Positions 25,760-34,982 are shown, counted from the first letter of the stretch. The stretch: 64,000 bases of DNA from an uncultured Desulfovibrionaceae bacterium (GCA_944325195.1 CALUZB010000002.1:39851-103850); one strand, 5' to 3'. The notes: generated by a model not told the origin, from the sequence alone. A program made the numbers and translations.

Positions 25760-26086
25760 TTAATAGTCGTCATCATCTTCTTCCCAGGGCGGCTCAGGCG
25801 GCGCTTCAATCACTGCCACCTGATACATCAGGCCGCAGTAAAGCAGGCCGGTGAACAGTTCCAGCAGGTCTTTATCCACAAAATACACGGTGAGCAGGCC
25901 GGCCGGGATCAGGGTCATCACCTTGAAGAAACGCCCGATCCGCTCATCCTGAAGCCAGGAAAACCATGCAAAGCGCAGGGCTAGGCGCTTGAGCAGGCGG
26001 AATATCCGGAACAGCCCCAAGGTGCAGACCAGAATGATTGCAATTGCCGCGATATCGTGAGCCATGCTGTTAACCTGATTTTCCAT
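25760..26086 (-). CDS. Small membrane protein of unknown function
   Basis: 108 residues from the ATG at 26086 (MENQVNSMAHD). A second ATG at 26065 behind AGG is equally possible. Three hydrophobic segments are visible: IAIILVCTLGLFRIF, LIPAGLLTVYFV and LLYCGLMYQVAVI, with basic residues between the first two. It ends in an acidic tail (EEDDDDY). No family recognised. It lies 126 nt downstream of the symporter, so it may be the last gene of that unit, but the gap leaves this open. Confidence 0.6.
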   Translation of the reverse strand: MENQVNSMAHDIAAIAIILVCTLGLFRIFRLLKRLALRFAWFSWLQDERIGRFFKVMTLIPAGLLTVYFVDKDLLELFTGLLYCGLMYQVAVIEAPPEPPWEEDDDDY

Positions 26087-26212
26087 ATTTCGCCCAAATG
26101 CCTGAATAGGGTTGCTGAAGTCTTGCGGCGGCCTTCCTGTCGGGCGGCCGGACGCAGTACAGATGCCGAAACGGCGGAGCGCATACACGCCCCGCCGTTT
26201 GTTGTAACCGGT

Positions 26213-27793
26213 TTATTCGCTTTTCACACCAATTGTAACCGGAGCGTGCGTCCATTCTTCCGCCGCATGCTCCTCTTCCACAGTCCGCTTACGCAGGGCG
26301 CGTTTGTGGGTAAGCTGAGATACCACCAGCATGCAGAGCAGGCTCATAATCGGCCCGGCCACAGTGAAGTAGAACCAGGTGGTGTCAGGCTTGGCGATGC
26401 TTTGCATGGTGAATCCGTTAATAAGGCCGCACAGACCCACGCGCACCAGTACCCCGCCGATCATTGCAGCCACAGCTCCGTAGCCGTTGGCCTTTTTCCA
26501 GTAAAGGCCCATGGCCAGCGGAATGAACAGACAGGAGAGAATCAGGTCAAAGCCGAAGTTGGTCAGGGTCAGGGCGGAATCAACCGTAAGCGACAGATAT
26601 GCCGCGAACACGCCTACTGCCACAATAATTATTCTGGTCAACTGCATCAATGAGCGCGAGCTGATTTTGGGCAGGAACAGATCTTGGATGATGTTCTTGG
26701 AAATCAGGCCGGACAGAGCGATATTTGCAGTGGCCGCCGCCGACATCACCGCCGACAGGCAGGCGCCGAGGAAGGTAGCCACAAGCGGAACCGGCATGAT
26801 ATCTTGGAACATTACGGGGATAAGCAGCTCACTATCGGCGGCGATGCGCGATACGGCGCTTGCGCCCAAGCTCCCCTTAGCAATCATGCTGATGCAGGCA
26901 AAAGACAGGATTACTGTAACCACAAACAGCACAAACACAATGGCCGCCGCTACCAGAGCTGAGTTGCGGGCCGTTTTTCCCGAGTTGGCGGAAAAGGCGC
27001 GCTGCAACAGGTCAGGACTGGCCACAGAGCCAAGACCCATTACCAGCCAGGCCGCGACCCAGGCAACCCAGCCTTTGGCGTCGGCCGCCGAGCCCTCCGG
27101 CAGGATATTCACTTTCTCTTGAGGAATTGTTGCGGTCAGAGTGTTCCAGCCTGCGAGCAAATCATTATCGCCCAGATAATAAATAGCGATAGGGGTAAGC
27201 ACGATCAGGCCGCCGGCCACAATAATCACCTGGACAATGTCGGTTACGCACACCGCCCACAGGCCGCCCAGTACCGTGTATGAGCAGATGACCGCCATGG
27301 CGATGATTACCCAGGTGGTGAGGGAGAGCCCGATCAGGGAAGTGCCTACCTTGGCGAAGGTGAGAATCTGCACGGCAATCCAGAAAATGAAGGTAGACGA
27401 GATCATCACCGTGGCAATTACCCCGGTGACCTTGCCGAAACGCTGATAGTAATAGTCGCCCAGGGAGAGCAGTTTCATTTTCCATAACGGCTTCATGAAG
27501 AACAGACCGCAAATGACCAGACACAGCACGCCGCCGAAGGAAATCAGGCCGCCGTAGTACATTGCGCCGTTCCACATACCGTGGCTGTACAGAACGCCGG
27601 GCAAGGCAATGACCACTGTGCCGCCCAGCAGGCAGGCTACCAGGGTGCCTGTGTTGAAGAACATATTGAAAGAACGGCCGCCCACCAGAAAGTCTTCCGC
27701 GCCCCTGTTTTTGCTTTTCATGATGTAGCCGATGAAGATCATACCTGCGAAATAAAGGCCAATGCCGATTAATACTCCTGCACCATCTAACAT
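26213..27793 (-). CDS. Sodium:solute symporter (SSS family)
   Basis: 526 residues with about 13 hydrophobic helices, the normal SSS layout. It starts MLDGAGVLIGIGLYFAG and has the family region GRSFNMFFNTGTLVACLLGG, FGKVTGVIATV and VPLVATFLGACLSAVMSAAA. It imports a small organic solute with sodium; relatives carry proline, pantothenate, sugars or carboxylates, and I cannot choose among them. GGAGG decides the ATG at 27793 over an upstream frame extension. The upstream region has strong inverted repeats, one similar to a palindrome ahead of the Fe-alcohol dehydrogenase gene. Confidence 0.9.
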   Translation of the reverse strand: MLDGAGVLIGIGLYFAGMIFIGYIMKSKNRGAEDFLVGGRSFNMFFNTGTLVACLLGGTVVIALPGVLYSHGMWNGAMYYGGLISFGGVLCLVICGLFFMKPLWKMKLLSLGDYYYQRFGKVTGVIATVMISSTFIFWIAVQILTFAKVGTSLIGLSLTTWVIIAMAVICSYTVLGGLWAVCVTDIVQVIIVAGGLIVLTPIAIYYLGDNDLLAGWNTLTATIPQEKVNILPEGSAADAKGWVAWVAAWLVMGLGSVASPDLLQRAFSANSGKTARNSALVAAAIVFVLFVVTVILSFACISMIAKGSLGASAVSRIAADSELLIPVMFQDIMPVPLVATFLGACLSAVMSAAATANIALSGLISKNIIQDLFLPKISSRSLMQLTRIIIVAVGVFAAYLSLTVDSALTLTNFGFDLILSCLFIPLAMGLYWKKANGYGAVAAMIGGVLVRVGLCGLINGFTMQSIAKPDTTWFYFTVAGPIMSLLCMLVVSQLTHKRALRKRTVEEEHAAEEWTHAPVTIGVKSE

Positions 27794-27836
27794 AATAAAA
27801 TACCTCCAGATCCGGACTTTATCCATCCAGCTTCCA

Positions 27837-27913
27837 GGACTGTATTTACAGTCCGAAGTTCAAATCGCATGAAACAGATATAATGATGCGGAAATTTCCG
27901 CTTGAGCGATTTG
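27837..27913 (-). promoter_or_regulatory. Nested inverted repeats upstream of the symporter
   Basis: Three perfect inverted repeats. GGACTGTA-TT-TACAGTCC is at 27837-27854. GCGGAAATTTCCGC, a 14-mer palindrome, is at 27888-27901. An outer pair CAAATCGC (27861-27868) / GCGATTTG (27906-27913) brackets the 14-mer. The first is 44 nt from the ATG and could be an mRNA hairpin; the second looks like an operator. Confidence 0.5.
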
Positions 27914-28682
27914 AGGAAAAATTTAATTTTAAAATCAATAAAAAATGCAATATTAATATGATAACTTAATTATTTCGTATATATCCTCTCCTTGTTTTCA
28001 TTGCCTGCCGGGCTGTGCATACCTTTGGCGGCTTATGCCCGGAATTGCACCGCCGGGAATAAAGCTTGCTTGGTTGCGTGGTTGCGCAGCTTGCAAGCGT
28101 CCATAAAACAATCGAGCTTCATTTTCGGGTAATCCGGTTGTCAACGCAGGAGTGCCCGAAAGAAACTCTTACAATTTTAACCTTCTCTCCGCCGCGAGGC
28201 CTTCTGCCCGGCATGGACGGCTGAAAGAGGCGTTATTGTGTAATTGTCAGATGAAGTAAATATGGTTTGTTTAATATCGGGCGCGGCTGACGCCCACAAC
28301 TGGATTTAACCTGATTTTGCGTAATGTCCCGTTTTAAAATGTCTGTCCCTATAATAAAAGCCCTCAACCGGACCGGCTGCAGGCTTGAAATAAAGTAAGA
28401 TTGTCCTTGAACGATTTTATAACCTGTTTTTAAAAGTAAGGCAAGAGTGAGGAGACGGTTTGCAGGCTGAGAGCAGGAAGCGGTTTGGAAGCGTCGTACC
28501 GGGACGTTGGAAAGACGGTGCGCGGTGAAAGGAAGTGACGGCGTCCGGGTTGCCTGGAGTGACTTAACCCGGACAGGTGTACGGAATTTTGCCGGACTGT
28601 CTTTCCATGTGTAAATCCATTCCGAGCAGGCGAAATGACTCCGGCGGCCGGTCAGGTTCCGGAACGGGTAGGGCAGAGCGGG
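27914..28682. other. Long gene-free region between symporter and alcohol dehydrogenase
   Basis: With the flanking sites, about 925 bp without a supported gene. It is AT-rich at 27914-28000 and contains an inverted repeat CCGGGC...GCCCGG around 28008-28042. The only long frame (minus, 28233-28691) has no ribosome binding site, coding character or domain. A long leader, a regulatory RNA or a decayed gene are possible; nothing decisive is visible. Confidence 0.4.
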
Positions 28683-28707
28683 CGGCCGCACCGCAGCGGT
28701 GCGGCCG
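28683..28707 (-). terminator. Strong stem-loop after the Fe-alcohol dehydrogenase gene
   Basis: Perfect 12-bp stem CGGCCGCACCGC / GCGGTGCGGCCG around one base, 11 nt after the stop. No T-run. Position argues for a terminator or mRNA-stabilising hairpin. Confidence 0.5.
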
Positions 28708-28718
28708 TCGCATCAGGA

Positions 28719-29876
28719 TTATTTGCCGTAATAGGCCAGTCGGAACAGTTCTGTCATTTGAGCCACACTTACGCTGCGCGGGTTGGTGCCGGTGCAGGGG
28801 TCGCCCACGGCGCTTTCAGCCATCTCTGCATGATGCTGTTTGAATACGGCTTCATCAATGCCGTATTCCTTGAGAGTGGCCGGAATGCCCAGCGCCTTGT
28901 TCAGGCTTTCAATCAACTGAGCCAGGGCTTCCACATATTCCTGATCGGAGTTGCCGGGCAGGCCCAGGCGCTTGGCAATGTCCACATACTTGGCCGGGGC
29001 TTCTTCCGCATTGAAGCGGATGACATGGGGCAGGTAAATGGCATTGGCGCAGCCGTGGGGCACATGGAGCATGGCGCCGCTTTTGTGGGCCATGCTGTGC
29101 ACAATGCCCAGAATGGCGTTGGAGAAGGACATGCCGGCCAGGCATTGGGCCACGTGCATTTTCCCGCGGGCTTCCTTGCAGCCGTTGTAGGAGGCCACGA
29201 TGTAATCCCTGATCATTTCAATGGACTTCATGGCCAGAGCGTCGGTAATGTCGTTGGACACAGTGGACACATAGGCTTCAATGGAGTGGGTCATGGCGTC
29301 CATGCCGGTGTGGGCCACCAATGACTGGGGCATACTGGTCACCATGTTGGTATCCAGAATGGCGTAGTCGGGGGTCAGGTTGTAGTCGGCAATCGGGTAT
29401 TTGATATGGGTTTTTTCATCGGTAATTACCGCAAAGGAGGTAACTTCCGTAGCAGTGCCGCTGGTGGTGGGAATGGCCACGAAAATCGCCTTTTTGCGCA
29501 GTTCGGGCAGGGTGAAGGGCACCGCCGCCTGCTCAAAGGTCATGTCGGGATATTCATAGAACACCCACATGGCTTTGGCCGCGTCAATGGGAGAGCCGCC
29601 GCCCAGACCGATAATCACGTCAGGCTCAAATTCCCGCATTTTCTGGGCTCCGGCCAGCACCGTGGCCACAGTGGGGTCGTTTTCCACGCCCTCAATCAGG
29701 GTGTATTCCACGCCCATTTTCTTCAGATTGTCATACACAGCGTCCAAAGCGCCGTTTTTCTTAACTGCGCTGCCGCCGATTACAATGGCGGCGCGGGAAA
29801 TGCCCTTGATTTTCTGCAGTTCGGCAACTGCGCCGTCCCCGAAGTAGAGGAAACGAGGAATGATAAAGCTGGCCAT
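28719..29876 (-). CDS. Iron-containing alcohol dehydrogenase
   Basis: 385 residues, usual group III length. NAD(P)-dependent oxidation of alcohols or reduction of aldehydes. The nucleotide-binding loop is GLGGGSPIDAAKAMWVFYEY. Metal ligands are Asp in LDTNMVTSMP and His in HTGMDAMTHSIEAY, IVHSMAHKSGAMLHVPHG and following residues. C-terminal DPCTGTNPRSVS is typical. AGGAG decides the ATG at 29876. A good promoter and a palindrome lie upstream, and a strong stem-loop follows the stop, so it is probably a single-gene unit. Confidence 0.92.
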   Translation of the reverse strand: MASFIIPRFLYFGDGAVAELQKIKGISRAAIVIGGSAVKKNGALDAVYDNLKKMGVEYTLIEGVENDPTVATVLAGAQKMREFEPDVIIGLGGGSPIDAAKAMWVFYEYPDMTFEQAAVPFTLPELRKKAIFVAIPTTSGTATEVTSFAVITDEKTHIKYPIADYNLTPDYAILDTNMVTSMPQSLVAHTGMDAMTHSIEAYVSTVSNDITDALAMKSIEMIRDYIVASYNGCKEARGKMHVAQCLAGMSFSNAILGIVHSMAHKSGAMLHVPHGCANAIYLPHVIRFNAEEAPAKYVDIAKRLGLPGNSDQEYVEALAQLIESLNKALGIPATLKEYGIDEAVFKQHHAEMAESAVGDPCTGTNPRSVSVAQMTELFRLAYYGK

Positions 29877-30006
29877 AGCATTCTCCTTTTTGGTTTTAAG
29901 TCTGAAACAGTCGTTGCGCGGCAAGAGGCTCGCCGCATCTTCCGCCCGTCCGGCAGGTGCATGTTGCAGCCGCAACAACGGCATTTAAAAGCAACACCTA
30001 TCAATA

Positions 30007-30068
30007 AATATATAGGGAAACAGGCGGAATGTAAATCAGGCACTTGCCGCTGGAGCGGAAATTTTCCG
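30007..30068 (-). promoter_or_regulatory. Promoter and upstream palindrome of the alcohol dehydrogenase gene
   Basis: Minus-strand TTTACA (30030-30035), 17 nt, TATATT (30007-30012): five of six matches in each hexamer. The palindrome CGGAAA-T-TTTCCG at 30056-30068 is centred near -62 from the expected start, a common place for an activator. It resembles the 14-mer upstream of the symporter. Confidence 0.5.
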
Positions 30069-30103
30069 TTTCCGGAAAAACCGGTCAGCGTCACGTTCCG
30101 GGG

Positions 30104-31519
30104 TCACTTTTCAGTCAGGCTGGAGAGAAAGTCGAGCAGTTGTGTACCCTGGACAAAGGCGTCCGGGCGGTAGTCGCCGTTTTGCAGCAACAGGTGCAGA
30201 TAGCCGCTTAACGGGCGCAGCAGAGGCGGAGAGGCCCGCCAGAAGTCCGGGCCCAGACCGGAGTGGGTTTTCAGGGCCACAGCGTACTCGGCGGTAAGCG
30301 CGGACAGGGCCCGGTCAAAAGCGGGGGGTAGCGCGGCCGCTTCCGCCTGAAGAATCTGCCAGCTTTTGCGGGGGACCTCACTTTCCCACAAGCCGAAATG
30401 CGCCCCAAAGAAACAGCGCCAGAAGTTCCCCAGCAGGGTGTGGGCGGAGTGGGCGGAGTCGGGCCAGGCCGGAATCAGATCAAACAGGCCGTCGCGCCGG
30501 GCGGTGAACAGCATTTCCTGACCCGGCAGATGCAGTTTCGATAAATAGGCGCCCCCTTCCGTACCCAGCCCGCGGGAAAGTACAGTAGTGACGATTGCGG
30601 CTACCCGGGCGGGCACGAACTGACGGTGACAGGCCAGACTCCGCCCGCACTGCCAGCAGCCCCGGCAACTGATGTTTGAGCGCAGCACCAGGTGGGCGGG
30701 CTGCACCGGTCCGGTATCCCAGGCGTTTACCGGGCCCATGCTCAGGTTGATTACCGGCACGCCCAGCCAGGCCGCCAGGTGCATCGGGCCGGTGTCGGGC
30801 GTTACCAGCAGTTGCAGATTGCTGATAAATGCGGCCAGGCCCGGCACGTCGAAACGGCCGGTCAGGTTCAGGCGGGGCAGACCGAGGCGGCGGGCCACTT
30901 CCCGGCCCAGGGGGCGTTCCGCCTCGCCGCCCAGCAGCACCGGGTTGACCCCTTTTTTCAGCAGGCTCCTGACCAGCCCCACCCAAAAGGCCATGCCCGG
31001 CATTTTTGCAGGCTCGCTGGCCCCGAGAAACAGGCCCACCCCGGTTTTGCCCGGCTCTACGCTGACCGGGTTCCAGCGGGTGCGCCTGATTTCCGTATAG
31101 GGAACGGCGTCCAGCTCATTCAGGTCAGACCAGTGAAAGCGGTTGTGCCGGTTGTTGTGAGTAAGACTGGCTCGATACATCTGCCATTGCCCGTGGATAT
31201 AGGTGTTGCCGGATTTGTCCTGACGCGGACCGAACCAGGCGTCGGCCTGCACTTGCGGGCCCAGGGCGGCGGCCTCCGGGCGGTGGCTTAAGTTCAGCAC
31301 CAGATGAAAACGGCGCCCCCGCATTCTGTGCAGGGCGTAGGCAGGGAAAAAGGTTACCGGCGGGGCAATGCTCATCAGGCCGGAGAAGAACTGCTCTTCA
31401 GCGGCCACCCACACCGGGTGGCCCGGATATTTCTGCAGCAGTCTGATCAGCAGGGGAAAGGTCATGATCAGATCGCCCATGCGCTGCATCTGGAGCACCA
31501 GAATCGGGTCTTTGCTCAT
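30104..31519 (-). CDS. Glycosyltransferase family 9 (heptosyltransferase-like)
   Basis: 471 residues; a standard GT9 protein has about 350, so the last 120 residues are an extra C-terminal region. The N-terminus PILVLQMQRMGDLIMTFPLL is the GT9 start, and the donor-site region is LLVTPDTGPMHLAAWLGVPV. Relatives transfer heptose or similar sugars to lipopolysaccharide or protein. A Cys-rich stretch (ISCRGCWQCGRSLACH) follows the donor site. Its ATG overlaps the stop of the upstream CgeB-like gene (ATGA), so the two are coupled and may act on the same glycan. Confidence 0.85.
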   Translation of the reverse strand: MSKDPILVLQMQRMGDLIMTFPLLIRLLQKYPGHPVWVAAEEQFFSGLMSIAPPVTFFPAYALHRMRGRRFHLVLNLSHRPEAAALGPQVQADAWFGPRQDKSGNTYIHGQWQMYRASLTHNNRHNRFHWSDLNELDAVPYTEIRRTRWNPVSVEPGKTGVGLFLGASEPAKMPGMAFWVGLVRSLLKKGVNPVLLGGEAERPLGREVARRLGLPRLNLTGRFDVPGLAAFISNLQLLVTPDTGPMHLAAWLGVPVINLSMGPVNAWDTGPVQPAHLVLRSNISCRGCWQCGRSLACHRQFVPARVAAIVTTVLSRGLGTEGGAYLSKLHLPGQEMLFTARRDGLFDLIPAWPDSAHSAHTLLGNFWRCFFGAHFGLWESEVPRKSWQILQAEAAALPPAFDRALSALTAEYAVALKTHSGLGPDFWRASPPLLRPLSGYLHLLLQNGDYRPDAFVQGTQLLDFLSSLTEK

Positions 31520-33291
31520 CCGTAAATCCTTTGCATTCGGGCGATGAGCTCCTGCAGGCGCAGGGTGTAGGTGTGCCGGGCGAGAATGCGTTTGCGGGCC
31601 GCCTGCACAATTTTGTCCCGGGCCGCAGGGTGTTGCAGGTAAAAGCGCGCCAGTTCAGGCGCTTCCGCCGGCTCCCGGTAAAACACCACTTCCTTTTCCG
31701 GCTCAAACAACTGATCCATCTGCTCGCGCCAGTCGGTCAGTACAAAGGCCCCGGCCGCGGGCACGTCGAACACCCGCTGGTTTACCGCTCCTTTCATCTG
31801 TTTGCTGGTGCAGTTGAAGTTGATCTGACTGTGCGGGTAAAAGAAAGGCAGTTCATCGTAATAGCTGATTTCCGAATGCCAGCGCCAGGGGTGGGGCGAG
31901 TCGGCAAATGTCTTCTGCCAGCCGTCGTCGCCCACAATCAGCGGGTTGAAGGGCAGAATTGCTTCCAAACACTGCTTGCGATACTGCCGGGTAGCTTCCC
32001 AGGTAATCAGGGTTTCAAAGGCCAGTTTACGTTCGAGTGTTTCCAGGCGTTCATAGGCAGGCAACAGCTCCGGGTGGGCCAGCTTCAGATATTCCAGAGC
32101 GGAGCGGGAATGGTGATTGGCGAAGCCCGCCGCAATCCGCTCATAGGCGTCCAGCAGCTCCGGGCCGGGGTTGGCCGCCTCAAGCCGGGCTTTGACTTTA
32201 TACTGCATGGAGTTGCCCACAAAGGAAACCGCGCTGCTCCACTGCCGGGGCACAGTGAAGCCGGGGGCGCGGGCAAAGCGTTCCGGGGTGGCGGCCAGAG
32301 GCAGATAGTGCACATGCTGGAAGCCGTCGGCCTTAAGCGATGCGACATTATCCGCGTCCCAAGTGAAAATGCAGGTCCAGGGGCTGGCCAGACCCTGGTA
32401 TTGGTAGAGAATCAGGTGGGGGTTGTCCACAAACCAGGAAGCCAGGGGCAGGTGCAGGCGTTCCAGCAGATCCACCAGCAGACCTTCCCTGTCCACCCCC
32501 AGATGATTGATTGTGAACACGAAATCGGGCTTGAACTCCAGCACCGCTTTGAGCAGGTTCTGAATGAAATCTTCCCCGGCCACATCTTCAGTACTGACCT
32601 GGAACAGTTGGTAGGGCACCTGCAGGGCCTGACAGGCCTCAATTATCTCGCCCATCAGAAAATACTGGCGGGTGATCAGCAGGATGCGGGGCAGCTTGCC
32701 CCGGAAGCGGGGGTAGTTGACTTTTTCCCAGAAATTGAAGGTCTGGCTGGCCCGCAGCGTTTGGGCGATGTGCTGATAGTAGGCGCGGTTTTCCCCGCCC
32801 AGACGCAGGTAAAAGGGGTGGAGCAGCGGGGCCAGGGGACGGTTGCCGTTGGCTTCCTGCCAGCGGGTGATCCGGTTCAGGGCTTCCACCGGGTCGGGCT
32901 CGCAAATCAGGGTGAGGCGGGTGTCCAGGTGCTCACCGATGCCGGTGTGGGCCAGAATGGCGCTTTCCCTGTCCACCACGGCCAGCGGGCCGTTCCGGTT
33001 GTCGAGCAGGTAGCCTATGGCATGACCCAGCCCGCTGCCCAAGAGCACCGGCAGGCTGTCCGGGGCAAGGTTATTTAAAAAGGAGCAGGCCAGACTTTGT
33101 TCCCGTTCCGGGCCGGCTGCTCCGAGCATTCTGAACTCGCGCCCGCCGACTGTGGCGCAAATGTCAATCAGGCCGCCCTGCGCATTGTGCACCGGTGCGA
33201 CGGTGTAGCCGGGCGCGGTGGACGGGTGTTCCGGGTGAGAGGACGCGGCCGGAAGCGGCGGGCGGGTGTTTGAGGGGGTGCGGCTGCTCAT
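31516..33291 (-). CDS. CgeB-like glycosyltransferase (DUF3880 type)
   Basis: 591 residues. After about 190 residues of unclear N-terminal domain, the C-terminal half reads as a DUF3880/CgeB glycosyltransferase: PRILLITRQYFLMGEIIEAC, PDFVFTINHLGVDREGLLVD, LPLASWFVDNPHLI, CIFTWDADNVASLKADGF, INFNCTSKQMKGAVNQRVFD and AAGAFVLTDWREQMDQLF. Such enzymes occur in glycan and flagellin-glycosylation loci. AAGGAA precedes the ATG at 33291. It is coupled to the GT9 gene and lies 102 nt after the DUF342 gene. Confidence 0.8.
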   Translation of the reverse strand: MSSRTPSNTRPPLPAASSHPEHPSTAPGYTVAPVHNAQGGLIDICATVGGREFRMLGAAGPEREQSLACSFLNNLAPDSLPVLLGSGLGHAIGYLLDNRNGPLAVVDRESAILAHTGIGEHLDTRLTLICEPDPVEALNRITRWQEANGNRPLAPLLHPFYLRLGGENRAYYQHIAQTLRASQTFNFWEKVNYPRFRGKLPRILLITRQYFLMGEIIEACQALQVPYQLFQVSTEDVAGEDFIQNLLKAVLEFKPDFVFTINHLGVDREGLLVDLLERLHLPLASWFVDNPHLILYQYQGLASPWTCIFTWDADNVASLKADGFQHVHYLPLAATPERFARAPGFTVPRQWSSAVSFVGNSMQYKVKARLEAANPGPELLDAYERIAAGFANHHSRSALEYLKLAHPELLPAYERLETLERKLAFETLITWEATRQYRKQCLEAILPFNPLIVGDDGWQKTFADSPHPWRWHSEISYYDELPFFYPHSQINFNCTSKQMKGAVNQRVFDVPAAGAFVLTDWREQMDQLFEPEKEVVFYREPAEAPELARFYLQHPAARDKIVQAARKRILARHTYTLRLQELIARMQRIYG

Positions 33292-33393
33292 CAGAAATTC
33301 CTTATGATTTGAGACTTAGGCCATGCGGCCGCTGAAGACCGGGCCCGCGCCGGGGGCCGGCGGCGTAAGGCCGGGCGGCTACCGCGGCCTGAA

Positions 33394-34506
33394 TCAGTTT
33401 TGCCGGATTACTATTTCATCTCCCACCCTGCAGATCTGCACATTCTGTTCCGGCCTTTGAATTCGGAGGCTTACGTCGCCAATGCTGACCATCACGCCCG
33501 GAAGGAGTTCCCCGGGAACAATCAACTGACAGTCGGGGTACAAATCTTCCTCATAAAGCAGCGGGCGCAGCGCTGCCAGCTTGTGTTTCACCACTTCAAG
33601 CTTTTTTTCCACCAGTTTATGCTGCTGGTTCGGGGCAGTGGGCTCGCCGGTTTCCCGGGCCTCTTTTTCCCGCAAGCTCTCCAGGTTATACAGTTTCAGG
33701 GTCAGGCGGTCCTGTTCCTTTTCCAGCTTTTTAATCATGCGGTACACAAACGGGTTCTGACCCAGCACCACCCGGGTAAGCACCGTGCCCGGCAGACCCA
33801 GGCGGCGGCTGACATACACCTTGTGGCGGGCCCGGATGATCCCGCCGGCCAGACGCCCCTGCACCAGCAGGTTGGAGCCGGAGAAAACATTGCAGTGCAG
33901 GCAACTGCCGTCAATGGCGATGTTGTGCCCGGCCCGGATTTCCCCTGTTTCCGCGAAAGCCAGGCGGATATCCTTATCGGCAATCAGTTTTCCCGCTTGA
34001 GCGCCTTTAAATCCGCCTTCTCCCATAATGGAGCCCTCAGAGCGGATAAACGCCGATTCGATGATGCCTTTTACCAGCACGTTTCCCGCCCGCAGTTCAA
34101 ATTGTGATGCAACGTCGCCATGCACCACCAAATCGCCTACAAAAGCAATATTTCCGGTGTGCATGTCGACACTACGGCGCACATTCAGCAGATGTTTGAT
34201 GGTAATTTGCTTGTTGTAATAGAACACGAAACCGTTTTGGGCGGCCAGAAGCCGATGAGGATTTTCCGGATCGGGCATGGTGTTTGCCCCCGCGGGCAGC
34301 ACCGCTTCCCGCATGATGAACCGTTTTTCAGGCATGGGGGAGACGCTGTTATCCAGAGGCAGAATTTCAGCCAGCACCTGTCCTTTCACCACGTTCTGCA
34401 CATAGTTGAGATTGCGCATGTTTACCTGCCCTTTGGAGTCCGTTATCGGCTTCAAGTGCTGGTAATCGAAGTCGGGATCAAAATAATGGCGGATATAATA
34501 CCACAT
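33394..34506 (-). CDS. DUF342 (FapA-like) protein
   Basis: 370 residues. The middle is a repetitive beta-helix of short hydrophobic repeats (GNIAFVGDLVVHGDVASQF, LRAGNVLVKGIIESAFIRSE, LIADKDIRLAFAETGEIRAG). The C-terminal part is a coiled coil (KLEKEQDRLTLKLYNLESLR, then HKLVEKKLEVVKHKLAALRP). This is the DUF342/FapA polymerizing-domain layout. Relatives are linked to flagellar or polar assembly in some bacteria, but no flagellar genes are nearby. It lies between the STAS gene and the glycosyltransferases. Confidence 0.75.
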   Translation of the reverse strand: MWYYIRHYFDPDFDYQHLKPITDSKGQVNMRNLNYVQNVVKGQVLAEILPLDNSVSPMPEKRFIMREAVLPAGANTMPDPENPHRLLAAQNGFVFYYNKQITIKHLLNVRRSVDMHTGNIAFVGDLVVHGDVASQFELRAGNVLVKGIIESAFIRSEGSIMGEGGFKGAQAGKLIADKDIRLAFAETGEIRAGHNIAIDGSCLHCNVFSGSNLLVQGRLAGGIIRARHKVYVSRRLGLPGTVLTRVVLGQNPFVYRMIKKLEKEQDRLTLKLYNLESLREKEARETGEPTAPNQQHKLVEKKLEVVKHKLAALRPLLYEEDLYPDCQLIVPGELLPGVMVSIGDVSLRIQRPEQNVQICRVGDEIVIRQN

Positions 34507-34571
34507 TCCCGTAGTTCCCTCATTCCCTTATAAAACACCAATGTGGACGGCTTGTCCTGCTTCCCCGACGT

Positions 34572-34916
34572 TCAGTCGGGAAACCGCATCAAAACCTCTT
34601 CTTCCGTGGTCAGAGTGCGCAAAAAACCTGACAGGTTCAGTTCTTTCAGTTTTTCAACCACGGCTTCAGGCGGCATACATAAGTAAAGCCTTTTTCCGCT
34701 TCCGACCATAATTGCATGCATTTGGGCAAGCATACCTATTCCCGTGGCGTCAACTTCATTTTCAGGCGAAAAAACAAACAGAAGGCGCTCCAGTTCCTGT
34801 CTCCCGGCCAAGGCTGAGATCAGGTTCATAAATTCCTGCTTGGTTTCAAAGGTGAGAGGCCGGTTGCATCTCAACACGGTGGCTGCGCCCAAATGCTCAA
34901 GGGCAATGCCGTCCAT
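34572..34916 (-). CDS. STAS-domain protein (anti-sigma factor antagonist type)
   Basis: 114 residues, one STAS domain. The helix-capping loop reads EVDATGIGMLAQMH, so Thr58 occupies the place of the phosphorylated Ser of SpoIIAA-type antagonists. Partner-switching control is therefore possible but no kinase or phosphatase gene is adjacent. GGGG precedes the ATG. It lies between the TPR and DUF342 genes on one strand. Confidence 0.75.
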   Translation of the reverse strand: MDGIALEHLGAATVLRCNRPLTFETKQEFMNLISALAGRQELERLLFVFSPENEVDATGIGMLAQMHAIMVGSGKRLYLCMPPEAVVEKLKELNLSGFLRTLTTEEEVLMRFPD

Positions 34917-34982
34917 AACTACCCCTTTTAAAAGATGACGTTGGGCCCGGCGGGACTTTCTCCCTTAGTCAATGTAGAGAAG

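Noticed and set aside
28233..28691. 152-codon minus-strand frame in the symporter/alcohol dehydrogenase gap
   Set aside because: No ribosome binding site, biased composition (Ser/Arg/Pro-rich), no motif, and it runs into the strong stem-loop at 28683-28707.
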